From: JAJRXR01 sp041402005
GTDB lineage: Bacteria; Planctomycetota; Phycisphaerae; Phycisphaerales; UBA1924
DNA length: 64,000 nucleotides
NCBI GenBank assembly: GCA_041402005.1
Contig: JAWKTB010000001.1
Coordinates: 186,001-250,000 of the forward strand
Direction: 5' to 3'
Below the pieces are notes generated by a model. That model searched no databases, was not told the origin of the DNA, and was given only the letters and a program-made list of their open reading frames with translations. Positions 51,295 to 62,937 of this stretch are shown piece by piece (the stretch's first letter is position 1; each line of letters starts with the position of its first letter). A program made the translations under genes and the position numbers.

Positions 51295-52794
51295 TCATGG
51301 CGAGTCGAGCAGATCCCCGAGCGCCTCGATCGCGGGCGCAAGCTGCCTCTCGTAGTTCCGCCAGCGGTCCAGCGACGACCGGTAGATCGGGCGGCGGACC
51401 TGATCGAACGAGAGCGTGATTACCGCGCGCTCGGCCTTGTGGAACGACAGGCACGCGTCGTCCCACTCGATGGCGAGGAAGTCGATCAGGGCCCGGGTCC
51501 GCCCCTCGGGGTCCTCGATGATCCCTTCGTAGGACGCATCGAAGATCGGCAGGGCCTCGACCTCGCGCCAGTGCTGGATCAGGCGGCGCGTCAGGCGCAG
51601 CTCGCACGCCAGGTGTTCGAGGTTGTAGACGAACCCGAGGTTGGTCGGCTCGCCGAAGTCCTGGAAGTAGCACGAGACGATCGTGTCGAGCGGATGTCGC
51701 GTGCACGAGACGATCCGGGCGCCGGGCAGCAGGCGCGAGATCAGCCCGACGTGCCAGACGTTGGCCATCTGCTTGTCTGCGATGCGGCTGACGCCCCGTG
51801 CCTGGGCGAGCTCGAGCATCGAGGTCAGGATCTCGCCCGCCCGCTTGCGGAACGTCCCCTCGCTGATGGCGTTGAGGACGCTCTCCAGCGAGGGCGTCTC
51901 GATCGAGGTCGCCAGCAACTCCCGCGCCGCGGCCGGGATGTTCATCCGCTCGCCGACCCCGGCGCCCTTCGGATGGGCGGCGATGATCTGTTCGATCAGC
52001 GTCGTGCCCGAGCGGGGCATCCCCACGATGAACACGGGCGTCGGGGCGTCGAGCCCGGACTTCGGCATCGCGTCGAGACGCGCCCGCGTCCAGACGCGCA
52101 AGGTCTCCTCGGCCCGCGCCGTCGCCTCCGCCGGGTCGTACACGCCCCCGTGCAGGCGGTTCGCCTCGGACGCCGCCTCCCACGCGCCGTCGTAGTCCTC
52201 CAGCGAGTCGAGCGCCGCGGCGAGGTCGAAGAGCGCCGTCACCCGATCGCGATCGGCAAGGTCGTCCCGCGCCAGCAGCTCGCGCGAGATCCGGGCCGAC
52301 TCCTCGTACCGGTCGAGGGTGCGCAGCGCTTTCGTGTGCGCACAGATCAGGCGGGGCGGCGTGGACGGGTCCGCCGTCGCGTTCTCGAGAAGGTCCAGCG
52401 CCTCCTCGAAGCGTCCGAGCGAGCGGAGCATGCTCCCCATGAACTGGATGGCGACCGGGTCGCGCGGGTCCAGCTCCAGGGCCTTTTTCGCCTCCTTCAT
52501 CGCCTCGTCGGGCTTGCCCGCGCGGCTGAGGGCGCCGCACAGCGCCGCCCGGAACCGCGCCTGCTGGGGCGCCATGCGGACCGCTTTACGCAGGTGCGTC
52601 ACCGACTTGGTGAGGCGTCGCATCGACTGGTACGCGAGGCCCAGCACGAACTGCGCCTCGGGCGACGAGGGGTGGCGCGAGGCCACCTGCTTGCTGACCG
52701 CAAGCGCCTCCTCCACGCGGCCCTCGGCCCGAAGACGCTCGGCCTCTTGCAACGACGCGGCCAGCCCGAACGTGCTCTGTGTCCGGTTCACCAC
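51295..52794 (-). CDS. TPR-containing sulfotransferase family protein
   Basis: A 499-residue protein with N-terminal TPR helices (about 20-240; SSPEAQFVLGLAYQSMRRL, AMKEAKKALELDPRDPVAIQ). A C-terminal sulfotransferase domain has the PAPS-binding 5' loop PVFIVGMPRSGTTLIEQII and the 3' phosphate region RHPLDTIVSCYFQDF. It would transfer sulfate from PAPS to an unknown acceptor. The start is GTG 52794 (a second GTG follows directly). It is probably not linked to neighbouring genes. Confidence 0.85.
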   Translation of the reverse strand: MVNRTQSTFGLAASLQEAERLRAEGRVEEALAVSKQVASRHPSSPEAQFVLGLAYQSMRRLTKSVTHLRKAVRMAPQQARFRAALCGALSRAGKPDEAMKEAKKALELDPRDPVAIQFMGSMLRSLGRFEEALDLLENATADPSTPPRLICAHTKALRTLDRYEESARISRELLARDDLADRDRVTALFDLAAALDSLEDYDGAWEAASEANRLHGGVYDPAEATARAEETLRVWTRARLDAMPKSGLDAPTPVFIVGMPRSGTTLIEQIIAAHPKGAGVGERMNIPAAARELLATSIETPSLESVLNAISEGTFRKRAGEILTSMLELAQARGVSRIADKQMANVWHVGLISRLLPGARIVSCTRHPLDTIVSCYFQDFGEPTNLGFVYNLEHLACELRLTRRLIQHWREVEALPIFDASYEGIIEDPEGRTRALIDFLAIEWDDACLSFHKAERAVITLSFDQVRRPIYRSSLDRWRNYERQLAPAIEALGDLLDSP

Positions 52795-52832
52795 GAAACC
52801 ACTCTATTCCCGCAGATGAAGCCAGGATGAAA

Positions 52833-53738
52833 CTAGCGGGACTTCTGGCCCCGGCGCATCGTGGACAGGAGCGCCCGCTCGAAGACCGCCGTCGCGTGCG
52901 AGGGGACGCGGTCGCGCCGGCGCACGACCGCCAGGGCCCGCGTCAGCTTCCCGTCGAGGCAGGTCAGCCCCCGACCGTGCTCGGGGTCGGCCTCGAGCGC
53001 GAACCGGGAGACGAACCCGACGCCGATCTCCGCCGCCACCATCTGCACGATCGACTCGATCGACCGCAGTTCCATGACGATGTCGAGCGAGACGCCGTGC
53101 GACCCCGCGGCGGCGTCGATGAGCGATCGCACGGCGCTGCCCGCCTCGAACGCGACCACGGGCTCGCCGAAGAGATCCTTCCAGCGAAAGCTTCGGCGTC
53201 CCTCGAGCGCGTGCCCTGGTGGCACGATCAGTCGCAGCTCGTCGGCGATCTCGCCGACGGTCATGAGATCGCCCGAGCCCGGGCGCGCGATCGGGAGCGT
53301 GACGATGCCCAGGTCCTGCTCGCCCGCGAGGACGGCGCCCGCGACGGCGCTCGAGCCGCCCTCCCGGATCTGGAAGCGCAGGCCCGGGTGCTCGCGCCGC
53401 ACGCGCGAGATGACGCGGGGGAGGATGTACCCGACCGCCGTCGCACCCCCGCCGACCTTGATCGACCCGTGCTCGAGTCCCACGAGCTCGCGCACCGCGC
53501 TCACCCCGGCGTCCGCCCGCTGCACCGCCTCGCGGGCGTGCTCCAGGAACACGAGCCCCGCGTCCGTGGGCGTCACGCCCCGCCCGGTGCGGTGGAGCAG
53601 GTCGGCGCCGACCTCCGCTTCCAGTTTCTTGAGCATCGCCGACAGCGCCGGCTGCGTCACGCCCAGGGCCTCGCCCGCGCGGGTCATGTGCCCGTGCTCG
53701 CAGATCGCGATGAACTGGCGCAGGGGGGTGAGTTCCAT
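52833..53738 (-). CDS. LysR-family transcriptional regulator
   Basis: A 301-residue regulator. The N-terminal winged HTH (MELTPLRQFIAICEHGHMTRAGEALGVTQPALSAMLKKLE, in pieces) and the C-terminal periplasmic-binding-like effector domain (SVVGGG-type and LGIVTLPIARPGSGDLMTVG) follow the LysR layout. ATG 53738 overlaps the stop of the upstream metallophosphoesterase (TGATG), and a GTG at 53741 is also possible. The coupling suggests the esterase and regulator are co-transcribed; the regulated target is unknown. Confidence 0.87.
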   Translation of the reverse strand: MELTPLRQFIAICEHGHMTRAGEALGVTQPALSAMLKKLEAEVGADLLHRTGRGVTPTDAGLVFLEHAREAVQRADAGVSAVRELVGLEHGSIKVGGGATAVGYILPRVISRVRREHPGLRFQIREGGSSAVAGAVLAGEQDLGIVTLPIARPGSGDLMTVGEIADELRLIVPPGHALEGRRSFRWKDLFGEPVVAFEAGSAVRSLIDAAAGSHGVSLDIVMELRSIESIVQMVAAEIGVGFVSRFALEADPEHGRGLTCLDGKLTRALAVVRRRDRVPSHATAVFERALLSTMRRGQKSR

Positions 53739-54340
53739 CACACGTCAAGGTCGACCACGACCCCCCGCGGCCCGGCGTTGATCACCCGCGACACCCCAAG
53801 GCGCTCGTCCCGACCCCACGACTCGTGGATGTGCCCGCACACGACCAGGGGCGGGCGTCTGGCCTCAATCGTGTCCGCGATCGCGACCGAGCCGAGATGC
53901 TTGCCCGACGAGTCTTTGTCGCAAACGCCCTGGGGGGGCGAGTGCGTCACGAGGATCGCGCCCTCCGGGCAGCCCACGAGCATCGCCCGTGCGGCGTGCT
54001 CGTCGAGGTCGAAGCTCCAGCTCCAGGGCGTGGTGGGGATACCGCCCCCGACGCCGTAGAAGGGCATGCCGGAGATCTCGCACGGCTCGCCATGCAGCAC
54101 GCGAGCCGCGGCCCACATGGCGCACGTGTCGCGCAGGGCCTCTTCGGTCTCGTTGTTGCCAGGGACGAGGAGGGTCGGCGTCTCGATCATCGCGAGGGCG
54201 TCGATCGTCTCCTCCAGCCCCCGGTGCTGCGAGGCGAAGTCGCCCGCGCCGATGACCACGTCCACGCCCCGGGCGGCGGAGACCAGCTCGGCGCACGCCG
54301 CCAGGTCACGATGGACGTCGGAAAACAGCAGGAGTCGCAT
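53738..54340 (-). CDS. Metallophosphoesterase (YfcE/calcineurin-like)
   Basis: A 200-residue protein with the binuclear metallophosphoesterase motifs: FSDVHRDL, GAGDFASQHRGL, LLVPGNNETEE, ILVTHSPPQG and VVCGHIHESWG. These give the standard Asp/His/Asn ligands. The substrate is unknown. It overlaps the downstream LysR gene by one base and is divergent from the bamD-like gene. Confidence 0.9.
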   Translation of the reverse strand: MRLLLFSDVHRDLAACAELVSAARGVDVVIGAGDFASQHRGLEETIDALAMIETPTLLVPGNNETEEALRDTCAMWAAARVLHGEPCEISGMPFYGVGGGIPTTPWSWSFDLDEHAARAMLVGCPEGAILVTHSPPQGVCDKDSSGKHLGSVAIADTIEARRPPLVVCGHIHESWGRDERLGVSRVINAGPRGVVVDLDV

Positions 54341-54402
54341 CGCCCACAGCCTACCCCGCGTCCGCGACGCGGACCCCGCCCCGCCCCGCTATCCTGCGCC
54401 CG

Positions 54403-55428
54403 ATGCGATCCCTCCCCCGAACCCCTGTGGCGCTCGCCTGGGCGGCCTGCCTGGCCTGGTCCACGACCGCCCTGGCGCAGTCCACGGAGCTCCGTCTCGA
54501 CGACGAGGGTGGGTGGACGCAGACCGAGGCGCCCGAGCCGGGCACCGACGCCTGGACGATCGCCGAGGCGAGGCGCCTGCTCGCCGACGACAAGCCGGGC
54601 AAGGCCCTGGACGTGATCTCTCCCTGGATCGAGGCGCACAAGCGGACGGCCAACGAGTACCTGCCCGAGGCGTACCTGATCCGGGGGGACGCGAGGGTCG
54701 CCAGCGGCAGCGAGTACAAGGCCCTGTACGACTACGAGGCGATCATCCGCGACTTCACCGCGTCCGACGTCTTCGCCGACGCCGTCCAGCGCGAGTACGA
54801 GATCGGGATGCGCTACCTCAACGGCTTGCGGCGCAAGTTTCTGGGCATGCGGATCGAGCCCGCCCGCTCGACGGGCGAGGAGCTGATCATCCGCGTGCAG
54901 GAGCGTCTGCCCGGGTCGCGCCTCGCGGAGAAGGCGGCGCTCGACCTGGCGGACCACTACTACGAGCGCCGCCAGATGAAACTCGCCTCGGAGATGTACG
55001 GCATCTTCGTCGCCAACTACCCCGAGTCCGAGCATCGCGAGTACGCCTCCCTGCGACAGATCAAGGCCAACCTCGCCCGCTTCAAGGGACCCGAGTACGA
55101 CGGCGCCGGCCTCACGGAGGCCAAGCTCCTCATCGAGGACTTCATCAAGCGATACCCCGCCACCGCCGAGCGCGAGGGCATCACCGTCGGCATGCTCGTC
55201 CGCATCGACGAGTCGGCGGCCTCGCAGATGCTCAACACCGCCCGCTGGTTCCTCCATCAGGGCGACGAGCCGGCGTGTCGCTTCGAGCTGCGACGCCTGC
55301 TGCGCCGGCACCCGACCAGCGCCGCGGCCCGCGAGGCGGTGGACATCATGATCGAGCATGGCTGGATGGAGGCGCCCGAGGACGAGGTCGCGCCGGCGTC
55401 CGCCGCCAACGAGGAGGACGGGGCGTGA
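54403..55428 (+). CDS. bamD: BamD-like outer-membrane assembly protein
   Basis: A 341-residue protein with a signal peptide (VALAWAACLAWSTTALAQS) and TPR-type repeats throughout (EAYLIRGDARVASGSEYK; KAALDLADHYYERRQMKLAS; SEMYGIFVANYPESEHREY), a layout of BamD/YfiO, which holds the BAM complex that inserts outer-membrane proteins. No lipobox Cys was seen, unlike proteobacterial BamD. The gene overlaps lptE by four bases (GTGA), and that pairing supports an outer-membrane role. Confidence 0.75.
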   Translation: MRSLPRTPVALAWAACLAWSTTALAQSTELRLDDEGGWTQTEAPEPGTDAWTIAEARRLLADDKPGKALDVISPWIEAHKRTANEYLPEAYLIRGDARVASGSEYKALYDYEAIIRDFTASDVFADAVQREYEIGMRYLNGLRRKFLGMRIEPARSTGEELIIRVQERLPGSRLAEKAALDLADHYYERRQMKLASEMYGIFVANYPESEHREYASLRQIKANLARFKGPEYDGAGLTEAKLLIEDFIKRYPATAEREGITVGMLVRIDESAASQMLNTARWFLHQGDEPACRFELRRLLRRHPTSAAAREAVDIMIEHGWMEAPEDEVAPASAANEEDGA

Positions 55429-55952
55429 GCACGCGTCGGGGCGTCGTGCTCGCGATCGCGCTTGGCGCCACGTTCCTCGTTTCCGCCTGTTCGTCGGACC
55501 CCTCGAAGGGGTACGCGATGGGCTGGACGTACGACGAGAACGTCCGCTCGGTCGCCGTCCCGATGTTCGACAACTCCACTTTCGACACGGGGCTGGAGTT
55601 CGACCTGACCGAGGCGATCATCGCGGAGATCCAGAGCCAGACGCCGTGGGTGGTGACCGCCAACGAGCGGGCGGACACGACGCTGACGGGCGCGATCACG
55701 GGCGCTCAGGCCCGCAACCTTTCCTCGACGCCCGGCACGGGCCTCGTTCAGGAGAACGCGTACGAGCTGCGCGTCAGCTTCCGGTGGCGTGACAACCGCT
55801 CGGGGGACGTGCTCGTCGCGCGTGATGGCTTCTCCGCGGTCGGCACGTACGTCCCCGCGCGGGGCACGGGCGAGCGGCGCGAGATCGGGCAGCGTCAGGC
55901 GATCCGCGAGCTCGCCCGCGAGATCGTCGCGGAGCTGCGCTCCAACTGGTGA
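55425..55952 (+). CDS. lptE: LptE-like LPS-assembly lipoprotein
   Basis: A 175-residue lipoprotein with signal VVLAIALGATFLVSAC (Cys about 22). The body includes SVAVPMFDNSTFDTGLEFDLTE and ADTTLTGAITGAQARN, matching the LptE pattern of a first conserved strand followed by a helix (LTEAIIAEIQS). LptE plugs the LptD outer-membrane channel. GTG 55425 overlaps the bamD-like stop. LptD is not in the window. Confidence 0.8.
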   Translation: MSTRRGVVLAIALGATFLVSACSSDPSKGYAMGWTYDENVRSVAVPMFDNSTFDTGLEFDLTEAIIAEIQSQTPWVVTANERADTTLTGAITGAQARNLSSTPGTGLVQENAYELRVSFRWRDNRSGDVLVARDGFSAVGTYVPARGTGERREIGQRQAIRELAREIVAELRSNW

Positions 55953-56082
55953 CGCGGGACGCAAAATCCCCGTTGTTCAGGCTCCACGCCCCGATTACAG
56001 TGTGCTCGGCGTCCGTCCCCTCGCCGGGCGTTTCATCGTGACCGACCCGCGACGGGTTCAGACTCGGAAGGTGTGGTGTTTC

Positions 56083-57408
56083 ATGCTCAAGGCCATCGCG
56101 TTGGGGTCGATCTGCGTGCTGGGGTCCGCCGCGTTCGCCGGCTCGACCGGTCCGGACGTCATCGTCGGCGGCATTCTCGAGGCCCAGCACTACGGGCCCT
56201 ACCAGGGCATCCACGCGTACGCGATCGGCACGGACGCGTGCAACATCGGCGACGAGCCCGCGAACTGGATCCAGTTCTCCAACGAGCACCCCGTCATCGC
56301 GCAGAACATCTACCGCATCGTCAACGGCCGCATCGAGCAGATCGGCCAGAGCTGGCTGAAGCACAGCTTCCAGGCGCTGGCCGGGGGCACGTGCGGCTCG
56401 TGTCAGAACCCGGGCACCGGCTCGCTGCTCGGCGTGGGGTGCTCGGACCCGTACGGCGCGAACTACAACGGGAGCCAGGACAATCTCGGGCCCCGCTCGG
56501 AGGTGAACGCCTGGACCGGCGTCTTCAGCTGGCCGTTCGTCCCTGCCGGCGCCACGAACCCGGTGAACGGGCGGATCCAGGTCCGCGAGGAGGACCTGAC
56601 GAACCCGTCGTTCTCGACATTCATCCTCGAGGCGCAGTACGTCACGCACGACGACGCCGTCGCGGGCAATCAGAACAACAACGCGTCCTGGCGTCGGGCC
56701 CAGTTCGACCCGGACACGTTCGCGCTGACCCCCACCGGGGCCACCGCCCGGGAGGAGCCGGCCATCCTCGCCTGGGCGGCCTTCGACGGCGGCGTGGACG
56801 TCGTCTCCATCGACGTCCCGGGTGAGGGCCGCTTCAACCTCGGCGCCCGCGCCCACCTCATCGACACCAACACCTGGCGCTACGAGTACGCCCTGCACAA
56901 CCAGAACTCGTACCGGTGCGCCTCGGGCTTCGTCGTGCCGATCCCCGGATCGTTCGTCGACACGTTCTTCTTCCACGACATCGATTGCCACTCGGGCGAG
57001 CCGTACTCCAACGTGGACTGGCCCGCCTCCCCGGGCCCGACGAGCGTGGCCTGGCGGACCGAGCCCTTCGACATCAACCCCAACGCCAACGCGATCCGCT
57101 GGGGCACGCTCTACAACTTCGGCTTCATCTCCCACCAGCCCCCGACGACCGGCGAGGTCACGATCGAGCTCTTCCGCCCGGGGACTCCCTCGTCGCTCCG
57201 GGTGACGACGATCGTCCCCGCCTCGCCCTCGTGCAGTTCGGCGGACCTCGCCGAGCCCTTCGGCTCCATCGACTTCTCGGATGTCGTCGCGTTCCTCACC
57301 GCGTTCGCGGAGGGCGACCCCGCCGCCGACCTCGCGCCCCCCTTCGGGCAGCTCGACTTCTCCGACGTCGTCGCGTACCTCGTCGCGTTCAGCGCCGGGT
57401 GTCCGTGA
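56083..57408 (+). CDS. Exported protein with dockerin-like tail
   Basis: A 441-residue protein with signal peptide (KAIALGSICVLGSAAFAG). The body has no recognised family; it has cysteines in GGTCGSCQNPGTGSLLGVGC and a beta-rich middle. The tail carries IDFSDVVAFLTAFAEGDP and LDFSDVVAYLVAFSAGCP, the duplicated dockerin-like motif shared by five genes in the window. Function unknown. Confidence 0.75.
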   Translation: MLKAIALGSICVLGSAAFAGSTGPDVIVGGILEAQHYGPYQGIHAYAIGTDACNIGDEPANWIQFSNEHPVIAQNIYRIVNGRIEQIGQSWLKHSFQALAGGTCGSCQNPGTGSLLGVGCSDPYGANYNGSQDNLGPRSEVNAWTGVFSWPFVPAGATNPVNGRIQVREEDLTNPSFSTFILEAQYVTHDDAVAGNQNNNASWRRAQFDPDTFALTPTGATAREEPAILAWAAFDGGVDVVSIDVPGEGRFNLGARAHLIDTNTWRYEYALHNQNSYRCASGFVVPIPGSFVDTFFFHDIDCHSGEPYSNVDWPASPGPTSVAWRTEPFDINPNANAIRWGTLYNFGFISHQPPTTGEVTIELFRPGTPSSLRVTTIVPASPSCSSADLAEPFGSIDFSDVVAFLTAFAEGDPAADLAPPFGQLDFSDVVAYLVAFSAGCP

Positions 57409-57706
57409 ATCGCACGGACTCACCCAGGCCCCTTTGAGGGACGCCCCGGTGGCTCGCCTCGCGCCTCCGGCGTCCCCTCCGGACGATCGCGGATCGCCGT
57501 CGTGCCCCGACTTCTCGGTCTTGACCCCCCTGACGCCCCTTTCCGAAACCAATGGAAGCCACGCCCTCGAACTTGCGGGGGGTCGCACCTAGCGTTTCAG
57601 GGCCTACCACCCCCGGAACGATGATGCGGGCGGGCGGCTTGGCTGGGCCTCCCCCCCGAGAACCAGGCGTCACGCGAAACCGTATCAAGGACGAGTGCCA
57701 CCACGC

Positions 57707-59770
<2,064 letters not shown>

Positions 59771-59776
59771 CGCCAC

Positions 59777-60199
59777 TCACGGCGACGGCGGCTGGTTGTC
59801 CCAGGGATAGAGCTCCGGGATCTCGTCCGTGTGGGTTTGCGCCCAGTGCTCGCGCCACGCGTCTTCCGTCGTGAACTCGAGTTCCTGTCCCGAAGCCGTA
59901 TCCAACGAGAAGTACGCGGTCTGGCCCGACCGCTTGCCCAGGATCGTTCCGACGATCGTCTCCCCCGACACCGCGTACTCCGACACGGACCACCCCGCCC
60001 CCGCCGGCACGACGGTCGAGCCTCGCCCATTCACGATGAAAGCGGTGCATCCGCGACTCGCGCTGATGGAGACGAGCCGGTAGCCATTCGGGAGCGCGAC
60101 GTCGATCTCGCACGAGGGTGTGAACCGCACGCCGCAGCCCGCGAGCACGAGGGCGCCCGAGGCGCCGACGAGACAAGAGAATGCTCTGAGTCGTGTCAT
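59777..60199 (-). CDS. Small lipoprotein
   Basis: A 140-residue protein with signal LVGASGALVLAGC (Cys about 22) and a beta-rich mature domain (LPNGYRLVSISASRGCTAF; GETIVGTILGKRSGQTAYF). It is convergent with ftsH, only six bases from its stop. No family was recognised. Confidence 0.7.
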   Translation of the reverse strand: MTRLRAFSCLVGASGALVLAGCGVRFTPSCEIDVALPNGYRLVSISASRGCTAFIVNGRGSTVVPAGAGWSVSEYAVSGETIVGTILGKRSGQTAYFSLDTASGQELEFTTEDAWREHWAQTHTDEIPELYPWDNQPPSP

Positions 60200-60337
60200 G
60201 GTTTCGATCCTTGCCGACCCGACCCCGGGGCCGCTGGCAGGTTACTCGGGTTCGGTTCATTCGTTTTCCGAGGTGTGCCCCGAACCGGTCGGCTAGGCTC
60301 TCGTGCCTTGCCCGAGCCCGTCACGCACATCCCCGAC

Positions 60338-61105
60338 ATGACCGACGTCCGCCCGGGGGCGATCTCGCGCGCGGGCGCCCGCATCGACCACCTCTACCAC
60401 GCGCTCGTCCGCCGGCGCTTCGCCGGCGTCGTCCGCCAGCTCGGGCGTCACGTCGAGCCGGGGGGTGTGATCCTCGACGTCGGCGCTAACCACGGGCGGT
60501 ACACGAAGCACCTGGCCGCACTACACCACGGATCGTGCCGCGTCTACGCCTTCGAGCCCCTCGAGTACAACCTGAAGATGCTCCGCCTCGTCGTCGGACG
60601 TCGCCCGAACGTCACGATCATCGAGAAGGGTCTCTCGAACGCGCCCGGCGAGGTCGAGCTGTACGTCCCGTACAAGAAGGCCAGCCGTCGCTACTCCCAC
60701 GGCAGCGCCCACATGTCCGACGCCAACTCCCCGGACTCCCTCGGCACGCGCACCGCCCCCGACGTCTGCAAGACGACCATTCAGACCGTCCGCCTCGACG
60801 ACTGGGCGGCGGCGGAGGGGCTGGATCGTTTCGACCTGATGAAGATCGACGTGGAGGGCGCCGAGCCCCTCGTGATTGAGGGCGCGCTCGCGACGCTCGA
60901 CCGCTTCCATCCCGCGATCTTCGCCGAGCTGATCCCGGGCATGCCCGAGCGCGTCGGGCGGTGTGTCGAGGACGTCATCGACCCGTTACGCCGCCTGGGC
61001 TACAGGATGTTCGCCGCCGACACCGGCTTGAACGCCCCGCGCGAGGTCGACGCCTGGACCCCCGACGCCCGCGACTACCTCTTCCTGAGCCCAGCTGTCG
61101 CCTGA
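60338..61105 (+). CDS. FkbM-family methyltransferase
   Basis: A 255-residue SAM-dependent methyltransferase with motif I ILDVGANHGRYTKHLA, YAFEPLEYNLKMLR and the FkbM-type MKIDVEGAEPLVIEGA. ATG 60338 (MTDVRPGA) was chosen over an upstream TTG (60308). FkbM-type enzymes often methylate sugars or polyketides; the substrate is unknown. It is divergent from the lipoprotein gene at 59777-60199. Confidence 0.86.
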   Translation: MTDVRPGAISRAGARIDHLYHALVRRRFAGVVRQLGRHVEPGGVILDVGANHGRYTKHLAALHHGSCRVYAFEPLEYNLKMLRLVVGRRPNVTIIEKGLSNAPGEVELYVPYKKASRRYSHGSAHMSDANSPDSLGTRTAPDVCKTTIQTVRLDDWAAAEGLDRFDLMKIDVEGAEPLVIEGALATLDRFHPAIFAELIPGMPERVGRCVEDVIDPLRRLGYRMFAADTGLNAPREVDAWTPDARDYLFLSPAVA

Positions 61106-61342
61106 TGGGGCGAAATGGCCCCTCCCGGGCCCGGAATGGGGTTCAAGCGTCCGAGAACTCTTCCCGAAAGGCGCCCGACCGGTTCGCTCGGCGCCGCCCC
61201 CCTTCCCCGCGCCCGGGCGCTTCGACGCGACGCCCGTCGAAAGCGACGATCGTGGCGGACCGCCGCGCCGGGCTTCTCCAAGCCCCAGCACCCGGGTAGT
61301 GTGTCTGTATCTCGGGAGCTGCGCCGAGAGAGGGATCCCTGC

Positions 61343-62860
61343 TTGGCGTGTCGTCAAACAACCCCGTGCGCCGTCGTGGCGCTTGCTGTTGGAGTCCTCC
61401 GGGCCTTCGGCGGGCCTGAGCTCGTTGACGCCCCGGCCGCCGTCATACGCGTCGGCGATCCCTCGCCTGGCGGCTTCCCCTCCGAGGCGGTCACCGAGAT
61501 CCGCGCGGTCGAGTTCAACAACGTCGGCGGCTGGGGCGCGCTCGTCGTCAGCCGCATCGCGCTCTCCGACGCCTACCGACACGAGGTCTACGGCTCGCCC
61601 TCCACGGACGCGCCCTTCGCCCTGCTGCGGCGCGACGCCACGATCGGCGCCTATACCCAGACCTCGTTCTCGCCCCGCTTCGCCCTCGGCGATGACGGGA
61701 GCGTCCTCTACGCCGCCACCGCCATCCACGACCCCACCGGCGTCGAGATGGACACGCTCTGGCGGGGCGCCACGCTCATCGGCGACGAGATCGTCCGCGT
61801 CGCCGGCTTTCAGAGCACGTACTACGCCTCCTTCCAGGACCTCGCCCTGCCCGCCGACGATGACCCGATCTACGCCACCAACGTTTCGACCTCTCCGGGC
61901 GGCGCCCCCTTCAACCAGATGCTCCTGCGCGACTCGGGGAACGAACTCGTCTTCTTCGGCACCGACCCGATCGTCGGCATCTCCGAGCACGCCGCCATCG
62001 GGCCCAACATCCTCGGCGAGCGTCTCAGTGTCACCCCCTCCGGCGGCCACTGGCTCACCACCGTCCGTCTCGATTCACCCGCTCCACGGCGCGCCCTTGT
62101 CCGCGATGGCGCCGCCGTCGGTGTCTCGGGCGTCCACGTCATCGAGGACGAACCGATCCCGGCCCCCCTCGGCTTCGACGGCGAGCGCTGGGGTCAGGCC
62201 GTCTCGTACGACCTGAACGACGACGGGCGCCTCCTGCTCGCGGCACGCACGCGCACGGGCCAGGGCGCGGGCCTCGAGACGTTCCCGTGCCTCGTCCTCG
62301 ATGACGAGATCCTGTTCCAGTCGGGCGATCTCACGAGCACTCCCGGCTCGCAGACCATCCTCACCAACTTCGAGGCGGTCGAGCTCAACGCCCAGGGCGA
62401 CTACGCCTGCGCCGTCTCCGCCGTCGAGCCGCCCAACTTCTTGATGTTCGTCGGCATCCTCGTCAATGGCGAGCTGGTGATCCGCTCGGGCACGCCGATC
62501 GACTGGGACGGCGATGGCGTTCCCGAGGCCGGCTTCATCCGACTCGCGCCGCTTGCGCCCGCCGACGCGATGCTCGAGCTCTCCGACCGCGACGAGGACG
62601 ACGTGGTGCGCCTGATGATGGTCGCCGATACTTCCTCAGGCCGCGCCGTCGTCAGCGCCTCGATCCAGCTCGACCACCCGCCCTGCCCGGGGGACCTCGC
62701 CGACCCGCCCGATCACGTGCTCGATTTCTCTGACGTGCTCGCGTTCCTCGCCTACTTCGACGACCACGACCCGCGCGCCGACCTCGCCCCGCCCGAGGGC
62801 GTGTGGGACTTCTCCGACATCTTCGCGTTCATGGTCGCGTTCGCGGCGGGCTGCCCGTAG
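61343..62860 (+). CDS. Exported protein with dockerin-like tail (TTG start)
   Basis: A 505-residue protein. TTG 61343 is preceded by AGAGAGGGA and gives a signal-like N-terminus (ACRQTTPCAVVALAVGVLRA). The body resembles the choice-of-anchor type found in other secreted planctomycete proteins (GGWGALVVSRIALSDAYRH; PRRALVRDGAAVGVSGVHV). The tail has LDFSDVLAFLAYFDDHDP and WDFSDIFAFMVAFAAGCP, the fifth copy in this window. Function unknown. Confidence 0.75.
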   Translation: MACRQTTPCAVVALAVGVLRAFGGPELVDAPAAVIRVGDPSPGGFPSEAVTEIRAVEFNNVGGWGALVVSRIALSDAYRHEVYGSPSTDAPFALLRRDATIGAYTQTSFSPRFALGDDGSVLYAATAIHDPTGVEMDTLWRGATLIGDEIVRVAGFQSTYYASFQDLALPADDDPIYATNVSTSPGGAPFNQMLLRDSGNELVFFGTDPIVGISEHAAIGPNILGERLSVTPSGGHWLTTVRLDSPAPRRALVRDGAAVGVSGVHVIEDEPIPAPLGFDGERWGQAVSYDLNDDGRLLLAARTRTGQGAGLETFPCLVLDDEILFQSGDLTSTPGSQTILTNFEAVELNAQGDYACAVSAVEPPNFLMFVGILVNGELVIRSGTPIDWDGDGVPEAGFIRLAPLAPADAMLELSDRDEDDVVRLMMVADTSSGRAVVSASIQLDHPPCPGDLADPPDHVLDFSDVLAFLAYFDDHDPRADLAPPEGVWDFSDIFAFMVAFAAGCP

Positions 62861-62937
62861 GCGTCACGCCCTGCTCGGGTATCCTCCTGCCCGATGGTGG
62901 AGCCCTGACGGGCGAATCAGGGTCGAATCCGGGCGGG